Source: Promicromonospora sp049532985
GTDB lineage: Bacteria; Actinomycetota; Actinomycetes; Actinomycetales; Cellulomonadaceae
Length of the DNA stretch: 64,000 nt
NCBI RefSeq assembly: GCF_049532985.1
Contig: NZ_CP186693.1
Coordinates: 2,604,001 to 2,668,000, forward strand
Direction of reading: 5' to 3'
Part shown: positions 49,411 to 57,553 of the stretch, piece after piece
Numbering within the stretch: the first letter of the stretch is position 1
How the letters are laid out: every line of letters starts with the position of its first letter
Translations under genes and position numbers: made by a program
The notes under the pieces: generated by a model
What the model was told of the DNA's origin: nothing
The model's database searches: none
What the model saw: the letters and a program-made list of their open reading frames with translations, nothing else

Positions 49411-50058
49411 CTACCCCCGTGCGAAGGAGCGGAGAAAATGTCCCACCACACGCTGAGCGGGAACCCACGGGTCCGTCCGGGTGGCCGCCACGCCGTCCAC
49501 CGCGTCCAGCAGGATCCGCACGTCGTCGATGCCCACGTCGTCCCTGAGCGGGCCGCTCCGCGCACGGTCCAGCAGCTCACCGAGCCGCGCCTCGGTGGTC
49601 GCGACGTGCCGCGCCACCTCGTCCGGGTACGCCTCCGCGAAGGGGGCGGCGCAGCTCCGGCTCGCCACCCGGAGCGCAGCCAGCCGCCGGAGCCCGCCGG
49701 ACAGACCGTGCCACGGGTCCGGATCGCCGAGCGCCGCGTCCAGGACCCGCTCGTACTCGGCGGCCGCCTCGGACGTGAGCGCCTTGATCAGGTCGTGCTT
49801 GGTCGGGAAGTGCCGGTAGAGCGTGGCCGTACCCACGCCCGACCGGCGCGCGACGACAGCCATCGGCACGTCGAGCCCGCTTGCCCGGAACGACGAGTGC
49901 GCCACGTCGACGATGCGACGGCGGTTGCGCCCGGCGTCGCGCCGCGGCCGGCCGCCGCGCCCACCGGCCGGTCCACCGGCCGGTCCACCGGCCGGACCGC
50001 CGACCGCTCCGGCCGCCGGCGCCACGCCTGGCGCAGGGCCGATCCGATAGGAGCTCAT
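49411..50058 (-). CDS. TetR-family transcriptional regulator
   Basis: 215 residues. A flexible Gly/Ala/Pro start with the repeat GGPAGGPAGGPAGG is followed by a TetR HTH (about 48-90: RRRIVDVAHSSFRASGLDVPMAVVARRSGVGTATLYRHFPTK, split helix-turn-helix) and a helical ligand domain. It diverges from the oxidoreductase at 50216 and probably represses it. ATG 50058 follows GAGAGG. Confidence 0.9.
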   Translation of the reverse strand: MSSYRIGPAPGVAPAAGAVGGPAGGPAGGPAGGRGGRPRRDAGRNRRRIVDVAHSSFRASGLDVPMAVVARRSGVGTATLYRHFPTKHDLIKALTSEAAAEYERVLDAALGDPDPWHGLSGGLRRLAALRVASRSCAAPFAEAYPDEVARHVATTEARLGELLDRARSGPLRDDVGIDDVRILLDAVDGVAATRTDPWVPAQRVVGHFLRSFARG

Positions 50059-50215
50059 GTCAATGCCTCTCGTTTCCGGTCCGCCACGGACTCCCGTCCC
50101 CGGACCTCGACGTTGCCGCGGGAGCTGACGTCGCCCCGAGCCACCTGACCGGACCAACCCCGACGGTGCTCGATCCCATCCCGGCGGCGTCACGACCGAC
50201 AGGAGGAAGAGACAG

Positions 50216-51190
50216 ATGACTTCGATGCGCGCCGTCCGGTTCCACGAGTACGGCTCCCCCGACGTGCTCCGGCTCGACCGGGTGCCCGTGCCCGTCCCCG
50301 GCGCCGGCGAGGTGCTCGTCCGCGTCCACGCGGCCGGCCTCGGCGGCGGGGAGCTGCCCATCCGGGCCGGCACGATGGGTGACCTGCTCCCGACCACCCT
50401 CCCGCAGGGTATCGGCGGCGAGTTCACGGGTCGGGTGGCCGCCGTCGGCACCGATGTGTCCCGGACGCAGGTGGGGCAGGCGGTATGGGGCGTGATGCCG
50501 CACTTCACGTTCGGCAGCGCCGCCGACTACGTGGCCGTCCCCGAGGACCGGCTCGCGCCGGCGCCCGCCGGGACGAGCCTGATCGAGGCGGCCGCGCTCC
50601 CGTCGTCCGGTACCACGGTGCTCACCGCGCTGGTCGACCGGGCCGCGCTGCGGCCCGGCGAGCGACTGCTCGTCCGGGGCGCCAGCGGCGGGGCAGGGAG
50701 CGTGGCGGTGCAGCTGGGTGCAGCGCTCGGCGCACACGTCACCGCGCTCGCCGGGGCGTCCAGCCTCGCCTGGGTCGGCGGGCTGGGCGCCGACGAGACC
50801 CACGACTACCGCACCACGCGCCCCGCCGACCTGGGCCGGTTCGACGTCGTGCTGGACCTGGTGGGCACGGACCTCGAGACCTACGGCGCGCTGGTCGGCC
50901 CCGGTGGCCGGTTCCTGCCCCTCGCACTCGGGCGCACCGATCCCGCGGCCTCGGCCGCCGCGGTGCTGGCCGCACAGGAGCGGAACCCGGGCCAGGTCCT
51001 GGCGTTCAGCAACGACCCGACCCGGGCACAGATCGAGGAGCTGACCCGGTACACCGAGTCGGGCGCCGTCCGGCCGTACGTCGACGAGACGTTCCCTCTC
51101 GAGCAGGCGGCAGCCGCCCAGTCACGACTCGAACGCGGCGGCGTCAAGGGAAAGATCGTGCTCGTCACGGGGGCGACCGACGACCAGTGA
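50216..51190 (+). CDS. Quinone oxidoreductase-like protein, MDR family
   Basis: 324 residues. GroES-like N-terminal domain (RAVRFHEYGSPDVLRLDRVP, GIGGEFTGRVAAVG) and Rossmann domain with VRGASGGAGSVAVQLGAALGA near 155; ends with RGGVKGKIVL. No zinc ligands. ATG 50216 follows AGGAGGAAGAG. It is paired with the divergent TetR gene, a common arrangement for detoxifying reductases induced by electrophiles or drugs. Confidence 0.9.
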   Translation: MTSMRAVRFHEYGSPDVLRLDRVPVPVPGAGEVLVRVHAAGLGGGELPIRAGTMGDLLPTTLPQGIGGEFTGRVAAVGTDVSRTQVGQAVWGVMPHFTFGSAADYVAVPEDRLAPAPAGTSLIEAAALPSSGTTVLTALVDRAALRPGERLLVRGASGGAGSVAVQLGAALGAHVTALAGASSLAWVGGLGADETHDYRTTRPADLGRFDVVLDLVGTDLETYGALVGPGGRFLPLALGRTDPAASAAAVLAAQERNPGQVLAFSNDPTRAQIEELTRYTESGAVRPYVDETFPLEQAAAAQSRLERGGVKGKIVLVTGATDDQ

Positions 51191-51226
51191 CCGGCCGGTG
51201 ACCCGGCGCCGGCCGAGGACCGGCGC

Positions 51227-51823
51227 TCAGCCCTCGAGCGGCCAGGTCTCCACGACGTCGTAGCGCGGACCGCCCTGGGGGCCTTCTCCCGGGTGCGACT
51301 CGACGAGCGCGAAGGAGTCCGCCGTCCACCCCGGTCCCGCGTAGACCGACAGGGTCTGGGCGGCGGGCTCCAGCACCGACCGCGGCTCGCCGCCGGCCCG
51401 CTTGCCCCAGCGGTCCCGGCCTCGCGGCGGCCTGACCTGACCGGCACGCGCCCGCGCGACCGTGACCTGCGCGCGGTGCGGCTTGACGTCGTCGGGCACC
51501 TCGCGGGGTGAGGCAGCCAGGCAGTCGGTGGCCAGCTCCTTCAGCACGTCCGTCGCGCCGTCGACGCCGATCCACAGGACCCGTGCCCCGAAGGAGCCGG
51601 CGCCGCGGAGCCGGAGGTCGATGGGTGCGTGCTTGCGGGCCACGACGGCCAGGTCCTCGCGCAGCTCGGGCACCGTCCCCTCGGGCAGGTCCGCGTAGAA
51701 CGCGAGCGTGATGTGCAGGTTCTCGCGGGGCACCCAGCGCGGGGAGGCCGGCACGCCGTCGAGCGCGAGCCCGAGGTGGTCAAGGACGCTCTGGGGCGGG
51801 ACCACCGCCGTGAACAACCGCAC
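51227..51823 (-). CDS. thpR: RNA 2',3'-cyclic phosphodiesterase (2H family), second motif altered
   Basis: 198 residues. The N-terminal HxTx motif is intact in ENLHITLAF (His37). The second expected HxTx aligns with RAQVTVAR (residues 117-124), where the catalytic His is replaced by Gln119; a nearby His116 might substitute. The overall order RLFTAVVPP at the start and WTADSFALVES towards the end fits ThpR/LigT. GTG 51823 has only a weak AGGA site. Confidence 0.82.
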   Translation of the reverse strand: MRLFTAVVPPQSVLDHLGLALDGVPASPRWVPRENLHITLAFYADLPEGTVPELREDLAVVARKHAPIDLRLRGAGSFGARVLWIGVDGATDVLKELATDCLAASPREVPDDVKPHRAQVTVARARAGQVRPPRGRDRWGKRAGGEPRSVLEPAAQTLSVYAGPGWTADSFALVESHPGEGPQGGPRYDVVETWPLEG

Positions 51824-51876
51824 ACGACGATCCTAGGCGCCCGTCCTGATCCCCCGGTAGCGGATATCGCGCGGGC

Positions 51877-52317
51877 CTACCTCCTCCGGCGGCGGGACAC
51901 CGCCCAGGCGACCGCGGCGGCCACGAGCACGAGGGCCACCTGACCCCCGAGCACGATCCGGTTCACGTCCACGGCCGGGACCCAGCGCACCCCCTGGTCG
52001 TCGACGGCGAAGGCGCCCGCGGGCTCGGCGTGCCGGCCGAAGCCGAGGCCGCCACCGCCGCCCTCGGCCGCGGCGACGCTGTCCCCGGTCGCACCGGCCT
52101 CGGTCTCGGCTCGATCCTCGGCCTCCTCCTCGCGGCGCTCCGGGTCGCCCCCGGGCTCGCTCCCGCCGCCTCCTCCGGCGCCACCGCCGGAGGACACCCG
52201 AGCGGCCGGGACGACGAGCACGCCGTCGCGCTCGACCGGCTCGCCGTACACCTGGCGTACGCCGAACGACTCGGCCACGGCCTCGCTGATGCGGCTCAGA
52301 TCAGGGATGTACCTCAT
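51877..52317 (-). CDS. GerW/YtfJ-like protein with C-terminal membrane helix
   Basis: 146 residues. VYGEPVERDGVLVVPAARVSSGGGAGGGGG near residues 20-50 is the typical GerW (YtfJ) pattern. An acidic stretch (ERREEEAEDRAETEAG) and a DQGVRWVPAVDVNRI segment follow, then one membrane helix and an arginine-rich tail. In Bacillus the family acts in spore germination, but in non-sporing actinobacteria its role is unknown. Confidence 0.78.
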   Translation of the reverse strand: MRYIPDLSRISEAVAESFGVRQVYGEPVERDGVLVVPAARVSSGGGAGGGGGSEPGGDPERREEEAEDRAETEAGATGDSVAAAEGGGGGLGFGRHAEPAGAFAVDDQGVRWVPAVDVNRIVLGGQVALVLVAAAVAWAVSRRRRR

Positions 52318-52393
52318 CCGACCACGGTAGGCGAGGGCCGCCCGGCGCGACACGGGCCGCGCAAACCTCACCCGGTGCGTGGGCGTCCGGGCG

Positions 52394-53272
52394 TCAGCGC
52401 TGGGCGCGGCTGCTCGCGTACAGGCAGACCGTCGCGGCGGTCGCCAGGTTGAGCGACTCGGCACGGCCCCGGATGGGCACCCGGACGACGGCGTCCGCCA
52501 GCGCCCGGCCCGCCTCGGGCAGGCCCCAGGCCTCGTTGCCGAACACCCAGGCGGTGGGCCCGGCAAGGTCCGGCGCGGCGCCGCTCCCGGCGTCGTCGAG
52601 CAGCTCGTCGAGGTCGAGCGGCCCGGCGCCGTCCGCGGCCAGGACGTGGCACCCCGCGGCGCGCAGCGCAGCGAGCGCGTCCTCCAGCGTGACGCCGGTG
52701 ACGACGGGGAGGTGGAACAGTGACCCGGCCGTGGACCGGACCACCTTGGGGTTGTGCACGTCGACGCTCTCGCCGGCGAGGACCACGAGGTCCGCACCCG
52801 CGGCGTCGGCGGCGCGGATCACGGTGCCCGCGTTCCCGGGGTCACGGACCGCGGCCAGGACGGCCACGAGCAGCGGCCGTCCGGCGCGCGCGGAATCCCG
52901 CGCGGCCAGCGCCTCGTCCACGGTCAGGCCGGCCGGCCGCACGACGGCGAGGACGCCCTGGGCGTCGGGGCTCATCGCGTCCAGCACCTCGGCTGTGCCG
53001 ATGTGCAGGAACAGGCCCGCCGCGCGCACGTCGGCCACGATCTCGGCGTACCGCGACGCGGCCGCAGGCGTCAGGTACACGTCACGGACCGAGCCGGGCA
53101 CGTGACGCACCGCCTCGCGAACCCCCTGGGGGCCCTCGACGAGGAACTGCCCGTGCCGGGAGCGCGCCGAACGCCCGGACAGTGCTCGCACCTGCCTGAC
53201 CCGGTCTGCTCGCGGGTTCGCGAGCGTCACGTCAGGCACCGGCACCGTCCGGGCGTCCGGGATGTTGCTCAA
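52394..53272 (-). CDS. TrmH/SpoU-family RNA ribose methyltransferase
   Basis: 292 residues. An N-terminal substrate-binding domain (about 12-105, RHGQFLVEGPQGVREA) precedes a SPOUT knot with the three motifs: VRDPGNAGTVIRAADAAGAD near 145, WVFGNEAWGLPE near 240 and VPIRGRAESLNLATAATVCLY near 265. It probably methylates 23S rRNA, as neighbours of rplT often do. TTG 53272, two bases after the rplT stop, is the most likely start but not certain. Confidence 0.9.
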   Translation of the reverse strand: MSNIPDARTVPVPDVTLANPRADRVRQVRALSGRSARSRHGQFLVEGPQGVREAVRHVPGSVRDVYLTPAAASRYAEIVADVRAAGLFLHIGTAEVLDAMSPDAQGVLAVVRPAGLTVDEALAARDSARAGRPLLVAVLAAVRDPGNAGTVIRAADAAGADLVVLAGESVDVHNPKVVRSTAGSLFHLPVVTGVTLEDALAALRAAGCHVLAADGAGPLDLDELLDDAGSGAAPDLAGPTAWVFGNEAWGLPEAGRALADAVVRVPIRGRAESLNLATAATVCLYASSRAQR

Positions 53273-53274
53273 CC

Positions 53275-53658
53275 TCAGGCAGCGGCCGGCGCGTTGACAT
53301 CCGCCGGCAGCGCGTCCTTGGCGACCTGGACGAGGGCGTTGAACGCCGCCACGTCGTTGACCGCGAGTTCGGCGAGCATGCGACGGTCGACCTCGACACC
53401 AGCGGCCTTGAGGCCCTGGATGAGGCGGTTGTAGGTCAGACCCTGCGCGCGGGACGCAGCGTTGATGCGCTGGATCCACAGCTTGCGGAAGTCGCCCTTG
53501 CGCGCCTTCCGGTCCCGGTAGGCGTAGACGAGCGAGTGGGTGACCTGCTCCTTCGCCTTCCGGTAGAGGCGCGAACGCTGGCCGCGGTAACCGGCGGCGC
53601 GCTCAAGGGTTGTACGGCGCTTCTTCTGGGCATTGACTGCCCGCTTCACGCGTGCCAC
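53275..53658 (-). CDS. rplT: 50S ribosomal protein L20
   Basis: 127 residues. MARVKRAVNAQKKRRTTLERAAGYRGQRSRL at the start and FRKLWIQRINAASRAQGLTYNRLIQGL in the middle are diagnostic (each split over contiguous positions 1-31 and 57-83). GTG 53658 follows AAGGAG. It follows rpmI by 65 bp in the conserved infC-rpmI-rplT order. Confidence 0.98.
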   Translation of the reverse strand: MARVKRAVNAQKKRRTTLERAAGYRGQRSRLYRKAKEQVTHSLVYAYRDRKARKGDFRKLWIQRINAASRAQGLTYNRLIQGLKAAGVEVDRRMLAELAVNDVAAFNALVQVAKDALPADVNAPAAA

Positions 53659-53723
53659 GTGAGACTCCTTGTACTTCGGGGCTGGAAGGGTTCCGGGCGG
53701 CGCCGGTCAGGCGCACGCCGAGG

Positions 53724-53918
53724 TCACTTACCGAGCAGCTTCTTGATCTTCTTGACGTCGGCCGGGGCGACGACCTGGTCCATGGCCAGACGACGCGTAC
53801 GACGGCTGGACTTGTGCTCGAGGTAGTGGCGGGCGTTGGTCTGCTCGCGCATGACCTTGCCGCTACCCGTGACCCGGAACCGCTTCTTGGAGCCGGAGTG
53901 CGTCTTGTTCTTCGGCAT
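53724..53918 (-). CDS. rpmI: 50S ribosomal protein L35
   Basis: 64 residues, MPKNKTHSGSKKRFRVTGSG followed by RREQTN-like and KKIKKLLGK end, standard length. It lies between infC and rplT, 97 bp after the infC stop. Confidence 0.98.
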   Translation of the reverse strand: MPKNKTHSGSKKRFRVTGSGKVMREQTNARHYLEHKSSRRTRRLAMDQVVAPADVKKIKKLLGK

Positions 53919-54015
53919 GACTGCCGTCTCTCCTCATGTCGGTCGACCGCTGCTGGAGCGGCGACGTGTACCGAGGCCGGTAAGCCGGCCCGGTGTCGTT
54001 GTGGTCTGGGCGACC

Positions 54016-54945
54016 TCAGCCGGCCTTGCGCGGGGCGCGCGGCTTGGGGGCCGCGGGCTTCGGCACCGGCTTGGGGGTCGGAGCAGGCTTGGGCGCCGCC
54101 TTGGCCGCAGGCTTCGCGGCCGGCTTGGGCGCTGCCTTGGCGGCCGGCTTCGGTGCCACCGGAGCGGCCTCCTCGGCGACGGGCGCCTCGTCCGCGGCCG
54201 GCTCCTCGACGGGCTCCGGTGCGACGGGCGCAGCGGGCTCCTCGACAGGCTCCGGTGCGGCGACCGCGACCGGCTCCTCGACGGGGGCCTCGACCGTCTC
54301 GGTGACCTGGTCCTCGGCGAGCTCCTCGGCCTCGGGCGACTCCGCCGCACGGGCCTGGGCCTTGGCCTCGGACTTGGTCATGCGGCCCGCGTTGATCTCC
54401 GTAGCGCGCTTGCGCTGCTCGACCTTGGCGTCCGCCTTCTTCTTGACCGGCCCGAGGACCATGGTCATGTTGCGGCCGTCCTGCTTCGGCATCGACTCGA
54501 CGAAGCCGAGCTCCGACACGTCCTCCGCGAGGCGCTCGAGCAGACGACGGCCCATCTCCGGGCGTGACTGCTCACGACCACGGAACATGATCATGACCTT
54601 GACCTTGTCCCCGGCCGAGAGGAAGCGCTCGACGTGGCCCTTCTTGGTGCCGTAGTCGTGCGGGTCGATCTTGAGGCGGAACCGGATCTCCTTGAGAACC
54701 GTGTTCGCCTGGTTGCGCCGCGCCTCTCGCGCCTTCATGTCGGACTCGTACTTGAACTTACCGAAGTCCATGAGCTTGGCGACGGGCGGGCGGGCGTCCG
54801 GCGCGACCTCGACGAGGTCGAGGTCAGCGTCCTGGGCGAGCTTCAGGGCGACCGCCGTGGCAACCACGCCGACCTGCTCCCCGCCAGGGCCGATGAGACG
54901 GACCTCGGGGACACGGATCCGGTCGTTGATGCGAGGCTCGGTGAT
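54016..54945 (-). CDS. infC: Translation initiation factor IF-3 with long Ala/Pro/Lys-rich tail
   Basis: Prevents premature subunit joining and checks the start codon. IF3-N (EPRINDRIRVPEVRLIGPGG) and IF3-C (ANTVLKEIRFRLKIDPHDY, VMIMFRGREQSRPE, KQDGRNMTMVLGP) occupy about residues 1-180. A further 125 residues are low complexity, first acidic (VEEPVAVAAPEPVEEP) then lysine-rich (repeats of KPAAKAAP), not in ordinary IF3. No ATG, GTG or TTG lies at the expected start; GAGGAG stands 7 bp before ATC at 54945, so initiation at ATC (another ATC is two codons earlier) is likely. IF3 genes with AUU or similar starts regulate themselves this way. An ATG at 55023 is in frame but unsupported. Confidence 0.88.
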   Translation of the reverse strand: MTEPRINDRIRVPEVRLIGPGGEQVGVVATAVALKLAQDADLDLVEVAPDARPPVAKLMDFGKFKYESDMKAREARRNQANTVLKEIRFRLKIDPHDYGTKKGHVERFLSAGDKVKVMIMFRGREQSRPEMGRRLLERLAEDVSELGFVESMPKQDGRNMTMVLGPVKKKADAKVEQRKRATEINAGRMTKSEAKAQARAAESPEAEELAEDQVTETVEAPVEEPVAVAAPEPVEEPAAPVAPEPVEEPAADEAPVAEEAAPVAPKPAAKAAPKPAAKPAAKAAPKPAPTPKPVPKPAAPKPRAPRKAG

Positions 54946-55265
54946 GGTGATGCTCCTCAGAAGTCGTTGATTGACCACCAGGAACGGGAAATGGCCCCCG
55001 CCCTGAACACAGGTGGAGGCCATCACGAGGAAAGGATGCGTCGGCTTGTTATCCAAGCCTCGACACCCGACCAAGGACCCGGCCTCTGTCGGCACCTTGC
55101 GGCGCTCTGTCGTGACTCGGGTGGGATGGGATCCACTTTGCGCACCCGGCTCGCACCGGGTCGGTCGTGGGTACACGGTACCAGCAGCACGAGACCGATC
55201 GCCAGACGGACCGGTGTGAGGTCGGCCGCTCCGGTTTTCACCGGGCGAAACCGGTGCCACCGCTC
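54946..55265 (-). promoter_or_regulatory. infC leader region
   Basis: About 320 bp between the divergent infC and fur genes. On the minus strand the last part can form a stem with GGCC arms around 54993-55024 (ATGGCC and GGCCAT). A regulatory leader of the kind seen before infC-rpmI-rplT operons is plausible, but I cannot fit a defined RNA family. No gene is apparent. Confidence 0.4.
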
Positions 55266-55284
55266 AACTGGAATCATTCCAGTT
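55266..55284. promoter_or_regulatory. Perfect 19-bp palindrome, probable Fur-family box
   Basis: AACTGGAATCATTCCAGTT, 20 bp before the Fur-type gene. The symmetry, length and position fit an autoregulatory Fur/PerR-type box that also governs the catalase behind it. Confidence 0.7.
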
Positions 55285-55304
55285 TAGGGTCTAGGGTCGT
55301 GGTC

Positions 55305-55733
55305 ATGACGTCGACCACCCCCGCCGCAGCGACGCCCGAGGACCTCCTCCGCGGTGCCGGCCTGCGCGTCACCGCTGCCCGCGTGGCGGCGCTGCACGCG
55401 GTGGGCGACCGGCAGCACGCCACGGCCGACGACGTCCTCGGCTCCGTCCGCTCCGAGATCGGCACCGTGTCCGTCCAGGCGGTCTACGACGTGCTGCACG
55501 CACTGACCGACGCCGGTCTCCTGCGCCGGATCGAGCCTGCCGGGCACCCGGCGCGCTACGAGCGTCGCACCGGGGACAACCACCACCACGTCGTGTGCCG
55601 CTCGTGCGGCGCCATCGGCGACGTGGACTGCTCGGTCGGCCACGCCCCGTGCCTGGCCCCGAGCAACGACCACGGGTTCGTGGTCGAGACCGCCGAGGTC
55701 ACCTACTGGGGCCTGTGCCCCGACTGCCGCTGA
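55305..55733 (+). CDS. Fur-family regulator (FurA/CatR/PerR-like)
   Basis: 142 residues. Winged helix (about 8-80, LLRGAGLRVTAARVAALHAV and VSVQAVYDVLHALTDAGLLRRI) and metal-binding dimer domain with NHHHVVCRSCGAIGDVDC (near 100) and the terminal CPDC: the two CxxC pairs bind structural zinc. The catalase gene 62 bp downstream indicates a peroxide sensor rather than an iron regulator. ATG 55305 has no clear ribosome site, so the mRNA may be leaderless or start at the palindrome. Confidence 0.92.
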   Translation: MTSTTPAAATPEDLLRGAGLRVTAARVAALHAVGDRQHATADDVLGSVRSEIGTVSVQAVYDVLHALTDAGLLRRIEPAGHPARYERRTGDNHHHVVCRSCGAIGDVDCSVGHAPCLAPSNDHGFVVETAEVTYWGLCPDCR

Positions 55734-55795
55734 GACGTCATGACCCGCCGGACCCCGCAAGAACCCCCGCAAGCAGCACAGGAAGGCACGTCTGA

Positions 55796-57244
55796 ATGAC
55801 TACTCCCTACACCACCACGCAGACCGGCACCCCGGTCGCCAGCGACGCGCACTCGCTGACGGTCGGCGCCGACGGCGCCACGGTCCTGCACGACCGCTAC
55901 CTGGTCGAGAAGCTCGCCCAGTTCAACCGCGAGCGCATCCCGGAGCGCATCGTGCACGCCAAGGGCGGCGGCGCCTTCGGTGAGTGGGAGATCACGGGTG
56001 ACGTGTCGCAGTACACGCGCGCCGCCGCCTTCCAGCCCGGCGCAAAGGGCGAGGTGGCGCTGCGCTTCTCGTCCGTGGCCGGCGAGATGGGCTCCCCCGA
56101 CACCTGGCGCGACGTGCGCGGTTTCGCCCTGCGCTTCTACACGACCGAGGGCAACCTCGACATCGTCGGCAACAACACGCCGGTGTTCTTCATCCGCGAC
56201 GCGATCAAGTTCCCGGACTTCATCCACTCGCAGAAGCGCCTGCCGTGGTCGGGTCTGCGCGACGCCGACATGCAGTGGGACTTCTGGACCCTGTCGCCGG
56301 AGTCGGCGCACCAGGTCACCTACCTCATGGGCGACCGTGGCCTGCCGGCCTCGTGGCGCGAGCTGAACGGCTACGGCTCGCACACCTACCTGTGGACCAA
56401 CGCCGCCGGCGAGAAGTTCTGGGTCAAGTACCACTTCATCTCCCGTCAGGGCGTGAAGTTCCTCAGCAACGAGGAGGCGGAGAAGATCGCCGGCGCGGAC
56501 GCGGACTACTACCGCCGCGACCTGTACGAGGCCATCGAGCGCGGCGACAACCCGGTCTGGGACATCAAGGTCCAGGTCATGCCGTACGAGGACGCGAAGA
56601 CGTACCGGTTCAACCCGTTCGACCTGACCAAGGTCTGGCCGCACGCCGACTACCCGCTGATCCACTTCGGCCACTTCACGCTGAACCGGAACCCGAAGAA
56701 CCACTTCGCGGAGATCGAGCAGATCGCCCTGTCGCCGGCCAACCAGGTCCCGGGCACGGACATCTCGCCCGACAAGATGCTGATGGCCCGCGTGTTCTCC
56801 TACCCGGACGCGCAGCGCTACCGCGTGGGCACCAACTACCAGTCGGTGCCGGTGAACCAGCCGCACGCCGCCCCCGTGTACAACTACTCGCAGGACGGCT
56901 CGCAGCGCCACCACTTCAACGAGGTGGGCACGCCCAACTACGCGCCGAACTCGTTCGGCGGCCCCGTCGCCGACCCGGCCCGCGGGCACGACGGCGCCTG
57001 GGAGTCGGACGGCGAGCTGGTCCGCACCGCCGCCACGCTGCACAGCGAGGACGGCGACTTCGTCCAGCCGGGCATGCTCTACCGCGAGGTCTACGACGAC
57101 GGCGCCAAGGCCCGTCTGCTGGAGACCCTGACCGGCCAGGGCCAGTCGATCACGGTCGACGAGATCCGCGAGCGCTTCTTCCAGTACTGGACGAACGTCG
57201 ACGCCGAGCTGGGCGCCAAGCTGCGCGCCGCCGTCGCCGCCTGA
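55796..57244 (+). CDS. katA: Monofunctional haem catalase
   Basis: Splits hydrogen peroxide to water and oxygen. 482 residues, the small-subunit clade length. Catalytic His54 is in RIVHAKGGGAFGEWE, the distal Asn in LDIVGNNTPVFFIRD (126-127), and the haem-ligand Tyr in ARVFSYPDAQRYRVG near residue 337. ATG 55796 follows AGGAAGG. It is cotranscribed or coregulated with the Fur-family gene. Gene symbol by analogy. Confidence 0.96.
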   Translation: MTTPYTTTQTGTPVASDAHSLTVGADGATVLHDRYLVEKLAQFNRERIPERIVHAKGGGAFGEWEITGDVSQYTRAAAFQPGAKGEVALRFSSVAGEMGSPDTWRDVRGFALRFYTTEGNLDIVGNNTPVFFIRDAIKFPDFIHSQKRLPWSGLRDADMQWDFWTLSPESAHQVTYLMGDRGLPASWRELNGYGSHTYLWTNAAGEKFWVKYHFISRQGVKFLSNEEAEKIAGADADYYRRDLYEAIERGDNPVWDIKVQVMPYEDAKTYRFNPFDLTKVWPHADYPLIHFGHFTLNRNPKNHFAEIEQIALSPANQVPGTDISPDKMLMARVFSYPDAQRYRVGTNYQSVPVNQPHAAPVYNYSQDGSQRHHFNEVGTPNYAPNSFGGPVADPARGHDGAWESDGELVRTAATLHSEDGDFVQPGMLYREVYDDGAKARLLETLTGQGQSITVDEIRERFFQYWTNVDAELGAKLRAAVAA

Positions 57245-57265
57245 CGCAGTCGCGGTTGCACGACA

Positions 57266-57304
57266 CCGAGGCCGGGCTCCCCACGAGGGGAGGCCCGGCC
57301 TCGG
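57266..57304 (+). terminator. Hairpin terminator after catalase
   Basis: 17-bp stem with one bulged C, loop ACGA, 21 bp after the katA stop. Confidence 0.7.
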
Positions 57305-57553
57305 CCGTTCTCCGGCAGCAGCGGCATTGAGCGGCATTGAGCGGCGTAGCAGGCCGGACGCGACCGGAACATGGCACGTCGCGGCCGTCTGCGGCCTGCT
57401 GAATGCGGCTCAGCTCGCGGTATGAGGGATTTCCACCGGGGTGACGGCCGGTGCTTGTCCGGGGAGTCCGACCCCGGATAGCGTCCCGGGGTGCTCCACA
57501 GCGCTTCGCCGCCGTCCGAGATGCCCACCGCACGCAGATCAAGGGAGCCCACG
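57305..57553. other. Gap before the GH18 gene
   Basis: About 250 bp with two short direct repeats (GCATTGAGCGGC twice, 57325-57349) and a possible promoter at TTGTCC (57455) with TAGCGT 18 bp on. I see no gene. Confidence 0.35.
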
